DNA of 64,000 nt, taken from positions 62,001 to 126,000 of the forward strand of contig CAIKAC010000002.1 of NCBI GenBank assembly GCA_903825305.1, read 5' to 3'. Under the pieces are notes generated by a model, which was not told where the DNA came from, searched no databases, and saw only the letters and a program-made list of their open reading frames with translations. Below are positions 1 to 8,049 of the stretch, piece by piece. A program made the translations under genes and the position numbers. Origin of the DNA: an uncultured Actinomycetes bacterium (GTDB lineage Bacteria > Actinomycetota > Acidimicrobiia > Acidimicrobiales > RAAP-2). The stretch's first letter is position 1, and every line of letters starts with the position of its first letter.

Positions 1-2
1 CA

Positions 3-1508
3 CTACAGATCACCACGGTCAAGGCGGTCAAGGACTTCATGTGCACGAATCCTCACGGCTTCTAAGTCACTGAGTTTTCCTGAGGCCGCAACTTGGCGAG
101 CCATGCGGTGATTTTGTCTGAGCTGATCATGGTGGCGATCAAGGAAATCCCAATAGAGCGTGGTGAAGGGACAGGCGTTCGGTCCTGTACGGGCCTTTCG
201 ATCAAAGACACAGTCTTTACAGAAGTCACTCATCTTGTCGATATAGGCCCCACCAGCGGCATAGGGCTTGGTTGCCATGACCCCACCATCGCCATAGAGC
301 GCCATGCCAATGACGTTGGGAGCCATGACCCATTCGGCCGCATCAACAAATCGTTCCGACATCCAGTTCATGAGTTGCATCGGATCGATGCCAGCAATGA
401 GGCCCAAGTTTCCGAGCACCATCAATCGCGGTATGTGATGCGTCCAGCCATAGGTGTCAATGTCGCCCAAGACCTGAGACACACAGGTCATCGTGGTGGT
501 GCCAGAGGTGAAGAGCGGAGGGAGCGGCCGGGTGGCGTTGAGGGCGTTCAAGTTCTTGTACTCAGGGCCTTGGGTCCAATAGAGACACCACACAAATTCG
601 CGCCACCCAATGACTTGGCGGAGCAATCCTTCAGCACTGGCAATGGGCACCGTGCCCGATCGATAGGCCGTCTCAATGGCATCGGCGACTTCTCGTGGGT
701 GTAACAGCCCAAGATTAAGTGCCGGGCTCAGCATGGTGTGGGCCAGATGCCAGCTGCGGGTAGTCATGGCATCTTCATAAGGTCCAAACTGAGGCAAGAC
801 TTTGGAGATGACGTGGTCGAGTCGGGCCAAGGCTCCAGAGCGAGACGTCGGCCACCATCCAGCAGGAACCGCTCCAACTACCGAATCAGGTAGATCGTCG
901 ATGACCTCACGGTCGAGGTCGTCAAGGTGGTCCTTGATGGGCTCGGGGAAGTCCACGCCTCCCTTGGGGAGTGCTTGGCGGTTGTCTTCGTCGTAGTTCC
1001 ACCGGCCCGTCACGGGCTCGTCACCATCCATGAGGTAACCCAAGCGTTGGCGTTGCCAACGATAAAAGGTCTCCATGGTGAAGCGCTTCTTGCCGGCAAA
1101 GAGTGCTTGGAATTCATCGGGGGAGGTGAGAAAACGATCGTCGTCGACGAGGGAGACACCAAGGGACGTTATGAACGCTCGACCTGAATAGCTAGACGGG
1201 GCCATGGCCGTGATTGATGATGGCGAGAAGGCGGTTTGGTGCTCAGTGAGGCCATGGCGATAAGAGCTTGCCCGGCGATAGTCGACCACGAAGCCCTCGG
1301 ACTTGAGTTCTTGGGCAAAGCGACGCATGCTGGTCACGATGAGGTGGACTCGTTGTTGGTGCCAGGCTCGGCGAGCAAGATGTTCTTGCGATTCGACGAA
1401 CAAGATGGTGTGGCGACGCGGCTCAGCCGTGGCTAGTGGACCGAAAGCGCGATTCATCTGATCACCAAAGACCCAGATGGTGTCGTTGATCGGGGTAGTT
1501 GATGCCAT
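3..1508 (-). CDS. FeS-cluster bacterial cryptochrome/photolyase (PhrB-like, (6-4) photolyase family)
   Basis: A flavin photolyase of about 501 aa, complete: the TAG stop is at the window's left edge. Family members repair UV (6-4) photoproducts using FAD, a lumazine antenna and a [4Fe-4S] cluster. The N-terminus has the family's 'FGDQMN' strand. All four cluster cysteines are present: Cys342 (in MTCVSQ, followed by the HHIPRLMVLGN segment that lines FAD), Cys430, Cys433 and Cys446. The spacings of 3 and 13 between the last three match those of Agrobacterium PhrB. The reading frame extends 35 codons upstream, but the start at 1508 puts the photolyase domain right at the N-terminus and has a GGGAAGAG stretch before it. 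The gene follows the PucR regulator by 53 nt on the same strand, so the two are probably co-transcribed. Family assignment is firm; lesion specificity ((6-4) versus CPD, or a photoreceptor role) is inferred. Confidence 0.9.
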   Translation of the reverse strand: MASTTPINDTIWVFGDQMNRAFGPLATAEPRRHTILFVESQEHLARRAWHQQRVHLIVTSMRRFAQELKSEGFVVDYRRASSYRHGLTEHQTAFSPSSITAMAPSSYSGRAFITSLGVSLVDDDRFLTSPDEFQALFAGKKRFTMETFYRWQRQRLGYLMDGDEPVTGRWNYDEDNRQALPKGGVDFPEPIKDHLDDLDREVIDDLPDSVVGAVPAGWWPTSRSGALARLDHVISKVLPQFGPYEDAMTTRSWHLAHTMLSPALNLGLLHPREVADAIETAYRSGTVPIASAEGLLRQVIGWREFVWCLYWTQGPEYKNLNALNATRPLPPLFTSGTTTMTCVSQVLGDIDTYGWTHHIPRLMVLGNLGLIAGIDPMQLMNWMSERFVDAAEWVMAPNVIGMALYGDGGVMATKPYAAGGAYIDKMSDFCKDCVFDRKARTGPNACPFTTLYWDFLDRHHDQLRQNHRMARQVAASGKLSDLEAVRIRAHEVLDRLDRGDL

Positions 1509-1561
1509 GGCTCTACTCTTCCCTGATCCGTACCGCTGGTGATGCATGGCTCGGCGAGCCC

Positions 1562-3094
1562 TTACCCATTGGCAATTTTTTGCAAGATATCCATGGCCTG
1601 AAGGGCCAGCCAAAACAGGGCGATGTTTGCCGTTTCTGAGAGCGATCTTCCCGTCAATTCTTCAATTCGTTTGATGCGATAGATGACGGTTTGTCGGTGG
1701 ACGTGGAGACGCTCAGCGCAGCGGTGCCAAGAGCGTTGTTCCTCAAGGTAGATCGACAGCGAGCGGATCAGATCCGTGTGATGGCTTTCGTCGTAGTTAA
1801 TCAGCGGCGACAAAATACGATCAATCAAAATCACGGCTTCGTCGGGATCATGGAGGCCGAGCAGCGGCGAAGCGGCTCCATAGTGAGAAATCCCTGAGTC
1901 TTCAGTTGGTGCGGCGAGCGCCCAGAGTGCCTCTCGTGCCGCTGCTGGAATGCGCTCGAGGTCTCGGACCTCATTGCTGACTCCTAGTGAAGCGTTAGGC
2001 GCCGAGTTGAAAAAGGCAGTCGCGATCGCTGAGGCGACTCCATCAGCATGGGAACCTTCATTGGGTGTCGCCAGAATAAACATCGTGTCGTCGCGCCTCA
2101 CCATCACATGGGCGATGTCATTTCGGCGTAAGGAAAGATCCACATGTCGCTCATCACGTGCTGTCGTAGGACTCAACGCTACGACGAAGGAATCCTCAAT
2201 ACGAACCTCATGGCGCGCAAGTCGCTCGATTGCCAGAGCCGATTCGAGTCGTTGGTTGAGGAGTGCATCAAAGGTTTCGGCGCCAAGTTGGCGCTCATAG
2301 TCAGCGCGAAGAGAAGCATGAGCGACCTCTACGGCGATTGCGGTGGCCGCATGCTGAATCAAGACTTGATCGATTATGTGCTCAGCTTCGAGTTCGAGAA
2401 GTAGCAGTGTTGGTTCCTCAAAGGGAACATCGACCACGATGATGGTCGCGCCTTGCTCTATCTCGAGGCGCAAGGGTCCACTCAAGGCCGTGCCAGCGAT
2501 GGAGACCCGTGAGTCGAGTAACTCAGTGATCTCCTCATTGAGGACGCGAGCTCCAGCAAAGATGGGTCGAAAGGTTGTGGCATCGATGACGTGGAGAGCA
2601 CAACCGAGTTCATGTTCGAGGCGCAAGAGAAACTTGACAGGATCATCGGAGACAACTGCTTCGTGGATGGAGTCGTAAATCTTTTCGGTGCGATCGCTTC
2701 GATCACTTCGCTCATCCAACATGGCGTCGGCGACAGCTCGACTCAAGACAATGAAACTCATGGAATAGGGGATCTCAACGATGGGCAGATCGAGTTGATC
2801 TGCTCGCTGAAGCGCTGCCGCTGACCATGACGGCTGATCAGGATCAGACCCGATTACTAAGCCACTCGAGCGAGCGTTGTTCACCTGTTCAATAAATGAC
2901 ACTTGGCTGCGCTCATCAGCAGGCAGGGTTCGGCCGTTCTTCAACAGCAGCTCACCGCCGGCGAGCCATCCCCAGGGATCGGGCAGATCCGACGCGTGGG
3001 CCCAAGTGATGGTGCGCTCAAGGCCACCGTGGCCACAAAGGAGTCGCATCTGGAGGTGAGGCACACTTAGGAGCTCTCCTACTGTGGTTGGCAT
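1562..3094 (-). CDS. PucR-family transcriptional regulator
   Basis: A cytoplasmic DNA-binding regulator of 510 aa. Residues about 5-125 match the PucR N-terminal (purine catabolism regulator-like) sensor domain. The middle part resembles the CdaR/GGDEF-like domain. Residues about 440-500 are the C-terminal PucR helix-turn-helix, recognisable from the run SIYLEEQRSWHRCAERLHVH and the following TVIYRIKRIEELTGR. A GGAGGG ribosome site (3098-3103) lies 3 nt before the ATG. It diverges from the permease operon at 3212, and the shared intergenic region holds a perfect 8-bp inverted repeat, so it probably controls that operon and itself. PucR-family proteins typically sense small nitrogen compounds, but the effector cannot be read from the sequence. 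A decayed copy of the same C-terminal domain is found near 25.2 kb. Confidence 0.9.
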   Translation of the reverse strand: MPTTVGELLSVPHLQMRLLCGHGGLERTITWAHASDLPDPWGWLAGGELLLKNGRTLPADERSQVSFIEQVNNARSSGLVIGSDPDQPSWSAAALQRADQLDLPIVEIPYSMSFIVLSRAVADAMLDERSDRSDRTEKIYDSIHEAVVSDDPVKFLLRLEHELGCALHVIDATTFRPIFAGARVLNEEITELLDSRVSIAGTALSGPLRLEIEQGATIIVVDVPFEEPTLLLLELEAEHIIDQVLIQHAATAIAVEVAHASLRADYERQLGAETFDALLNQRLESALAIERLARHEVRIEDSFVVALSPTTARDERHVDLSLRRNDIAHVMVRRDDTMFILATPNEGSHADGVASAIATAFFNSAPNASLGVSNEVRDLERIPAAAREALWALAAPTEDSGISHYGAASPLLGLHDPDEAVILIDRILSPLINYDESHHTDLIRSLSIYLEEQRSWHRCAERLHVHRQTVIYRIKRIEELTGRSLSETANIALFWLALQAMDILQKIANG

Positions 3095-3105
3095 CGACCC
3101 TCCTT

Positions 3106-3140
3106 ATACAAATGTCTAAATCGTTGTATCTATTTGTATC
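3106..3140. promoter_or_regulatory. Candidate PucR operator: inverted repeat plus half-site
   Basis: ATACAAAT (3106-3113) and ATTTGTAT (3132-3139) form a perfect 8-bp inverted repeat separated by 18 bp. A further TTGTATC (3124-3130) repeats in direct orientation exactly 10 bp before TTGTATC at 3134-3140. It sits between the divergent pucR-type gene and the permease operon, in a locally A+T-rich stretch. A role as operator or overlapping promoter is inferred from position and symmetry. Confidence 0.45.
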
Positions 3141-3211
3141 AAACAGACAATTCCCAGCGAGCACTCAGCGTTTTACACTTCGGACCGTCAACGAGTTCGG
3201 GGGGACCACCA

Positions 3212-4714
3212 ATGGCAGAAGATCACAAGCATCACGGCGTAGAAACGCCGCAAGAGATTGCAGAAGATAAGGCCGATAGCCACTTGACCTTGGAGCGGGG
3301 CTTCAACTTCAAGACCATCTTCGCGCTGTCATTCTCAGACGTTTCGCCAATCGTCTCTATCGCCACCGTCTTTGGCCTCATCTTGGCCATTTGTGGAGCG
3401 GGCTTCTGGACCGCCATGCCCATCGTGTTGGGCGGTCAGCTCTTGGTGGCTGCCGTCCTCGGTGATGTGGCATCGAAGTACCCGCTGGCGGGTTCGGTGT
3501 ATCAGTGGTCTCGCTATCTCGTGAATCCTCGTTATGGCTGGTTCACGGCTTGGGCGTACATCTGGGGCCTCACCTTGGCGTTGGCGACCTTGACCTATGG
3601 CGGCGCAGGATTCTTGTTCGGCATCTTTGGCAACGACAGTCCTTCTCACACGCAACTTGCGGTGGTGGCGCTGTTGTTGGCCGCCTTTGGTAGCGGCCTC
3701 AACATCGCTGGTCGCAAAATCTTGAAGTACTTCTTCTACTTCTCGATCGCCGCAGAAGTGATTTGTTCGGTAGTGCTCGGCACGATTTTGTTGGTGGCCT
3801 ATCGGGTTAACCCCATCTCCGCGATCTTCCACAGCGCAGGCGGCACGCACGGCTCGGCTTATCTCACCGGACCCTTCTTGGCCGCCATTGCGGTAGCCGG
3901 TTGGTCCTTCCTGGGCTTTGAGGCTGCTGGTTCAGTAGCTGAAGAGGTGAACAAGCCTGCCCGCGAAGTCCCCAAGGCAATTTTCTTTTCCCTGCTCGCG
4001 GTGGGTCTCATCATTTGTTACATCAGCTTGGCCTTTACCATCGCTGAACCCAACATTAGCGACGTGTTGTCCGGCAAGACCTTGAGCCCTATTGCGGCCA
4101 CCTTGACGGCTCACTTTGGCAGTGGCGTCGCTCGAGGATTCCAGATTCTGTTCCTGGTTGGTTTCGTAGCCAGTTTCATGGCTGTCCAAGCTGCAGTGTC
4201 TCGTTGCATCTGGGCTAACGCTCGCGACCGCGTCTTGCCCGCACACCGTTTCCTCATCAAATTGACCAAGCACGAGAAGCTTCCCTACAACGCCATTTTG
4301 TTTACCGGCGTGGTAGCGGCAGCAATTCCCTTCATCAACTCACCCAAGGTATATGGCATGTTGATTAACTTCACCAGCGCCGGCTTCATGTTGGCTTATG
4401 CCTTGCCTGTCTTTGGTGCGGTTTGGGTGCGCTCTCGTGGCAAGTGGACGCCGGGCCCGTGGACCCTTGGAAAATGGGGTGTCCTTATTACTTACGCGGC
4501 AGCAGTTTGGTTAATCTTTGAAGTCACCAACGTCATGTGGCCGCGAGCAGAGCTCTACGGATCAGGCTGGTTGGCGTGGAGTGTGATTTACATGGTTGGC
4601 GGCTTAGCCATCCTTGGTCTTTTGCTCAACCTTTGGATCTACCGAGATGGGGGAGTCCACGTTCGCCAAGGCGTCCTTGAGGGCATCGAAGACGTCGACC
4701 TCACGGCCAAGTGA
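3212..4714 (+). CDS. APC-superfamily amino acid/amine permease
   Basis: A cytoplasmic-membrane transporter of 500 aa. The hydrophilic N-terminus (about 45 aa, rich in His/Glu) is followed by about 12 hydrophobic segments. The first contains the 'SFSDVSPIVSIATVFG' type sequence typical of APC-family permeases (the unwound TM1 substrate site), and 'GFEAAGSVAEEVNKPAREVPKA' in the middle is the conserved TM6-loop signature. The reading frame stays open upstream to 3134, but the ATG at 3212 has a GGGGGGA ribosome site 6 nt before it and is preferred. It is the first gene of a five-gene operon whose other members look like cytosolic catabolic enzymes, so it most likely imports their substrate. Substrate (amino acid, polyamine or guanidino compound) cannot be assigned. 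Confidence 0.88.
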   Translation: MAEDHKHHGVETPQEIAEDKADSHLTLERGFNFKTIFALSFSDVSPIVSIATVFGLILAICGAGFWTAMPIVLGGQLLVAAVLGDVASKYPLAGSVYQWSRYLVNPRYGWFTAWAYIWGLTLALATLTYGGAGFLFGIFGNDSPSHTQLAVVALLLAAFGSGLNIAGRKILKYFFYFSIAAEVICSVVLGTILLVAYRVNPISAIFHSAGGTHGSAYLTGPFLAAIAVAGWSFLGFEAAGSVAEEVNKPAREVPKAIFFSLLAVGLIICYISLAFTIAEPNISDVLSGKTLSPIAATLTAHFGSGVARGFQILFLVGFVASFMAVQAAVSRCIWANARDRVLPAHRFLIKLTKHEKLPYNAILFTGVVAAAIPFINSPKVYGMLINFTSAGFMLAYALPVFGAVWVRSRGKWTPGPWTLGKWGVLITYAAAVWLIFEVTNVMWPRAELYGSGWLAWSVIYMVGGLAILGLLLNLWIYRDGGVHVRQGVLEGIEDVDLTAK

Positions 4715-5409
4715 GTGCCGCAGCTCGGGTCGCCTTGGTAACGGGGGCGGCGAGTGGCATTGGCGCCAGCATCGCCTCACACTTGCGTCATGAAGGCTTC
4801 TTAGTAGCTGGTTTCGATCTTGTCCCCAGTGATTGCGATCTTTCCCTAGAAGGAGACGTCAGCGATGGCGCTGTGGTTGCCGCCGCCGTCGCGCACGCCC
4901 AACGCGAATTAGGACCCATTGCTGCGGCGATCAATGTGGCTGGCTATTACGAAATGCTGGCTATCTCTGATATCACCCAAGCCCAATGGGATCGCATGCT
5001 CACGGTCCACTTAGGTGGTCTTTTCAATCTCACCAAAGCGGTCTTGCCTGGCATGGTTGAGCTTGGCACGGGCTCCCTTGTGGCGATCACTTCAGAGCTG
5101 GCCATTGGGGGTGGCGATCATGATGCACACTACGCTGCAGCCAAGGGTGCCATTTTGGGATTCGTTCGTAGTCTCGCCGTCGAGGTGGCACCTACGGGTA
5201 TCAGAGTGAATGCGGTTGCCCCGGGGCCTTGTGACACGCCGCTCCTCAGTGCGGATTCGCCGTGGCGTGACCGAGCGTATTTGGATACCTTGCCAGCACA
5301 ACGCTTGGCGGATCCGAATGAAATTGCCGTTGCCGTGTCGTATCTCATCAACCACGACTCATTCATGGTGGGAGAAACCATTTCGGTTAACAGCGGGGCG
5401 GTGATCTGA
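4711..5409 (+). CDS. Short-chain dehydrogenase/reductase (first of pair)
   Basis: A classical SDR oxidoreductase of 232 aa, cytosolic and NAD(P)-dependent. The Rossmann motif TGAASGIG starts at residue 11, the NxAG motif is Asn75-Val-Ala-Gly78, and the catalytic set is Ser128 with Tyr141 and Lys145 (YAAAK). The start is GTG at 4711 and overlaps the permease stop as GTGA, so translation is coupled. It is shorter than the usual 250 aa but has all key residues. Asp at the end of beta-2 (AGFDLV) suggests NAD rather than NADP preference. Substrate unknown; context suggests oxidation or reduction of an intermediate of the compound imported by the permease. Confidence 0.88.
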   Translation: MSAAARVALVTGAASGIGASIASHLRHEGFLVAGFDLVPSDCDLSLEGDVSDGAVVAAAVAHAQRELGPIAAAINVAGYYEMLAISDITQAQWDRMLTVHLGGLFNLTKAVLPGMVELGTGSLVAITSELAIGGGDHDAHYAAAKGAILGFVRSLAVEVAPTGIRVNAVAPGPCDTPLLSADSPWRDRAYLDTLPAQRLADPNEIAVAVSYLINHDSFMVGETISVNSGAVI

Positions 5410-6179
5410 TGATCGACACCGGACTCGACACCGAAGCCATCACCTTGATTACCGGTGCGCAACAGGGAATCGGTGAAGCCATCACGAGACGGTTCTCTGC
5501 CGCAGGTGCACGCTGTGCCCTCAATGATCTCGAAGCAACCACTCGACTCGTCGATCTGGCAAAGGAAACCAACAGTGTCGTGGCGCCCGCCGATATTTCC
5601 AATCGAGCCCTTGTCCACGACATGGTGGAACAACTGATTGACTCCCATGGTCCCATTGGCACTCTGGTGTGCAACGCGGCCTACATGACCATGGCTCCCT
5701 TTCTCGACCATGACGTCGAAGACTGGTGGAAGGTCGTTAACACCAACTTGACTGGTGCGTTCAATCTGGTTCAAGAGGTGCTGCCGTCCATGCGCTCGCT
5801 TGGCGCGGGCCGAATTGTGATCGTCTCGTCCTATTGGGGCGTGACGGGCTGGCCTGACGCCACGGCCTACGCAGCGTCCAAGGCGGGCTTGGTGTCATTC
5901 ATTAAAACCCTCGGCCGAGAGCTCGCCCCTGAAGGCATCATCGTGAACGGCATAGCCCCAGGAGTTATTTCTACGCCGCAACTAGAAGTTGATGCCCGCG
6001 ATGCTGGTGTGAGTGTGGCGGAAATTGAGGCACAATACGCAACTGCAATTCCCGCCCAGCGGGTGGGCCAGCCCAGTGAAATTGCTGAGGGAGTGGCCTT
6101 TCTCTGTGATCGGCGTATCGGCAGCATGGTGGGCACCATTCTTCAAGTCAACGGAGGCGAAGTGCGAGCAAGAGTATGA
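5409..6179 (+). CDS. Short-chain dehydrogenase/reductase (second of pair)
   Basis: A 256-aa classical SDR, distinct from its neighbour rather than a recent duplicate. The cofactor motif TGAQQGIG begins at residue 15. The structural motif is Asn89-Ala-Ala91 instead of the usual NAG. The catalytic residues are Ser140, Tyr154 and Lys158 (YAASK). The stop of the previous gene and this ATG share one base (TGATG at 5407-5411), and its own end overlaps the next start by ATGA. Probably a cytosolic dehydrogenase working in the same pathway. Substrate is not predictable. Confidence 0.88.
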   Translation: MIDTGLDTEAITLITGAQQGIGEAITRRFSAAGARCALNDLEATTRLVDLAKETNSVVAPADISNRALVHDMVEQLIDSHGPIGTLVCNAAYMTMAPFLDHDVEDWWKVVNTNLTGAFNLVQEVLPSMRSLGAGRIVIVSSYWGVTGWPDATAYAASKAGLVSFIKTLGRELAPEGIIVNGIAPGVISTPQLEVDARDAGVSVAEIEAQYATAIPAQRVGQPSEIAEGVAFLCDRRIGSMVGTILQVNGGEVRARV

Positions 6180-7126
6180 GTGAAGAACCCATTGTTGGAC
6201 AGACCAACGGTCTTGAAGTTCCTCGATTTGCAGGTCTCACGACCTTTGCTCGACTCCCGCGTCGCGAAGATGTCACTCACTATGACGCAGCCGTCGTCGG
6301 GGTGCCGTTCGACTCGGGAACAACCTATCGACCTGGCGCTCGCTTCGGCCCGTCACATATTCGTCAGTCTTCTCGACTCCTTCGCCCCTACAACCCGTCC
6401 CAAGATGTTGAGCCCTTTGCCCATCACCAGGTGGTTGATGCAGGTGACATCGCTTGCAACCCTTTCAATATTGAAGAAGCACTCCAAACCATCGAGACTT
6501 CTATATCGAGCTTGATTGCTGACGGGCAATCGCTGGTGATCTTGGGTGGGGATCACACCATTACCTTGCCGATTCTGCGATCGCTCTACAAGGCTCATGG
6601 CCCTGTTGCCCTTGTGCACTTCGACGCCCACCTTGATACGTGGCCCACGTACTTTGGTGCGCCCTACACCCATGGGACTCCCTTTCGCAGAGCCGCCGAA
6701 GAAGGCCTCTTCATTCCGGGGCACAGCGCTCACGTCGGCATCCGTGGTTCGCTCTATGGCACCGATGATCTTCACGATGATGCGGCGATGGGCTTTCAGA
6801 TGTTCAGCTGTCTTGATGTGGAGCGTCTCGGCGTCCCTGGCGTGATTGAGCGACTCAGAGAGCAAGTCGGTGATGCACCCACCTACCTATCGATTGATAT
6901 TGACGTCCTTGACCCTGCCTTCGCTCCTGGAACGGGAACTCCTGAAACCGCTGGGCTTCTGAGTCGAGAATTGGTCGCCATGGTGCGAGGATTCCGAGGT
7001 GCCAACATTGTGGCCGGTGACGTTGTCGAAGTGTCACCTCCCTATGACCATGCTGAGATCACGGGTGTCGTTGCAGCAAACTTGGCCTATGAGTACCTAT
7101 CGCTGTTTGCGAGCAAACCACGGTGA
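6176..7126 (+). CDS. Ureohydrolase (agmatinase/arginase family)
   Basis: A 316-aa dimanganese hydrolase of the ureohydrolase family, which removes urea from guanidino compounds such as agmatine or 4-guanidinobutyrate. All metal ligands are visible: His127 in GGDHT, Asp150, His152 and Asp154 in DAHLD, and Asp241 and Asp243 in SIDIDVLDPAFAPGTGTPE. The N-terminal segment GVPFDSGTTYRPGARFGP is typical of agmatinase-type members rather than true arginases. Start ATG overlaps the preceding stop as ATGA. Clustered with a permease, two dehydrogenases and a deacetylase-fold amidohydrolase, it suggests breakdown of a guanidino substrate. The exact substrate is uncertain, because this family also includes guanidinobutyrase, proclavaminate amidinohydrolase and guanidinopropionase. 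Confidence 0.9.
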   Translation: MSEEPIVGQTNGLEVPRFAGLTTFARLPRREDVTHYDAAVVGVPFDSGTTYRPGARFGPSHIRQSSRLLRPYNPSQDVEPFAHHQVVDAGDIACNPFNIEEALQTIETSISSLIADGQSLVILGGDHTITLPILRSLYKAHGPVALVHFDAHLDTWPTYFGAPYTHGTPFRRAAEEGLFIPGHSAHVGIRGSLYGTDDLHDDAAMGFQMFSCLDVERLGVPGVIERLREQVGDAPTYLSIDIDVLDPAFAPGTGTPETAGLLSRELVAMVRGFRGANIVAGDVVEVSPPYDHAEITGVVAANLAYEYLSLFASKPR

Positions 7127-7989
7127 GTAATTCGCCATTTTGCACGAGTTGGCCCGCCTCGTACACCGCCGCAGCATCGTTTTGCTTTGATCTTGACGCC
7201 GAATCTGCCGTGTTGGCCTTTGCTCCTGAAGCCTCGTCGCGGATGAGCGTGATGAGTCATCAGTCGTATGGACCCTTGATCGGGGTGCCTCGCTTACTTG
7301 CAATGCTGGGGCGCCATGGGGTCAAGGCCACGTTCTTTGTGCCCGGCTACTCGGCGCATCGCTACCCCGACATTGTTCGCATGATTGTTGATCAAGGACA
7401 TGAGATCGCCCACCACGGCTACCTGCACGAACCACTGGGAGAAGCCGATGAAAAGATGGAGCGCTCTTATCTCGAGCGAGGTCTTGAAGCCTTAGATGAG
7501 GTGGCGGGGGTTCGTCCCGTTGGGTATCGAGCACCGATGTGGGAATTGAATTACCGATCACCAGCAATTTTGGCTGAGTATGGCTTTCTCTATGACTCGA
7601 GCCTCATGGATGGCGACAGCCCCTATGAACTCGCTACAGGACGAGATGCCGAAAGCATTATTGAAATCCCTATTCACTGGTCACTCGATGACTGGGAGCA
7701 GTACTGCTACGTCCCGAGTTTGTTTGAATACGGTGTCATTGAAAGCCCAACCAAAACCCGAGAGATGTGGAATCTCGAACTTGAAGCCACAACTAATGAA
7801 GGTGGTTGCTTTGTGCTGACAGCACATCCCTTCTTGACGGGACGGCCATCTCGGACCAATGCGCTCAGTGACGTGATTGAAGCCGCTGTCGCAGCTCCCC
7901 ACGTGTGGGTGGCAACCATGAGCGAAATTGCCAACCATGTTCGATCGCTCGGACTCGAACGTCGCATCTTGGTGGAACCAAGACTGTAA
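7123..7989 (+). CDS. Polysaccharide deacetylase-fold amidohydrolase (PuuE/HpPgdA-like)
   Basis: A 288-aa NodB-homology (CE4) protein without signal peptide, so probably cytosolic. Catalytic and metal motifs are present: FDLD with Asp23 and Asp25, the metal pair His98 and His102 (HHGYLH), RAP at 136-138, and AHPFLTGRP around His235. The 'HP...GRP' ending is characteristic of the PuuE-allantoinase/HpPgdA branch, whose members act on small amides or on cyclic ureides as well as on glycans. The start is GTG at 7123, overlapping the ureohydrolase stop as GTGA. It is the last gene of the coupled operon. Given the PucR regulator and ureohydrolase, hydrolysis of a small nitrogen compound is more likely than cell-wall modification; that is inference. 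Confidence 0.85.
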   Translation: MSNSPFCTSWPASYTAAASFCFDLDAESAVLAFAPEASSRMSVMSHQSYGPLIGVPRLLAMLGRHGVKATFFVPGYSAHRYPDIVRMIVDQGHEIAHHGYLHEPLGEADEKMERSYLERGLEALDEVAGVRPVGYRAPMWELNYRSPAILAEYGFLYDSSLMDGDSPYELATGRDAESIIEIPIHWSLDDWEQYCYVPSLFEYGVIESPTKTREMWNLELEATTNEGGCFVLTAHPFLTGRPSRTNALSDVIEAAVAAPHVWVATMSEIANHVRSLGLERRILVEPRL

Positions 7990-8037
7990 GTCACTTGGCT
8001 GGCGTGTCGATGGCGTTGGGTAACGCGGCGTGAACCC

Positions 8038-8043
8038 TAGGCT
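8038..8043 (+). promoter_or_regulatory. Leaderless-type -10 box (TAGGCT)
   Basis: TAGGCT lies exactly 6 nt before the ATG at 8050, and no ribosome-binding site is visible. The same geometry recurs at 46296, 60150 and 63263, which supports a leaderless promoter here. Confidence 0.5.
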
Positions 8044-8049
8044 GAAACC

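Noticed and set aside
3335-3850. Long antisense open frame in the permease gene, like many others throughout the window
   Set aside because: It lies wholly opposite a well-supported gene, has no ribosome site and reads as low-complexity charged sequence typical of shadow frames.
8013-8026. Hairpin GCGTT/AACGC as terminator of the first operon
   Set aside because: Five base pairs only and it overlaps the likely promoter of the following gene.
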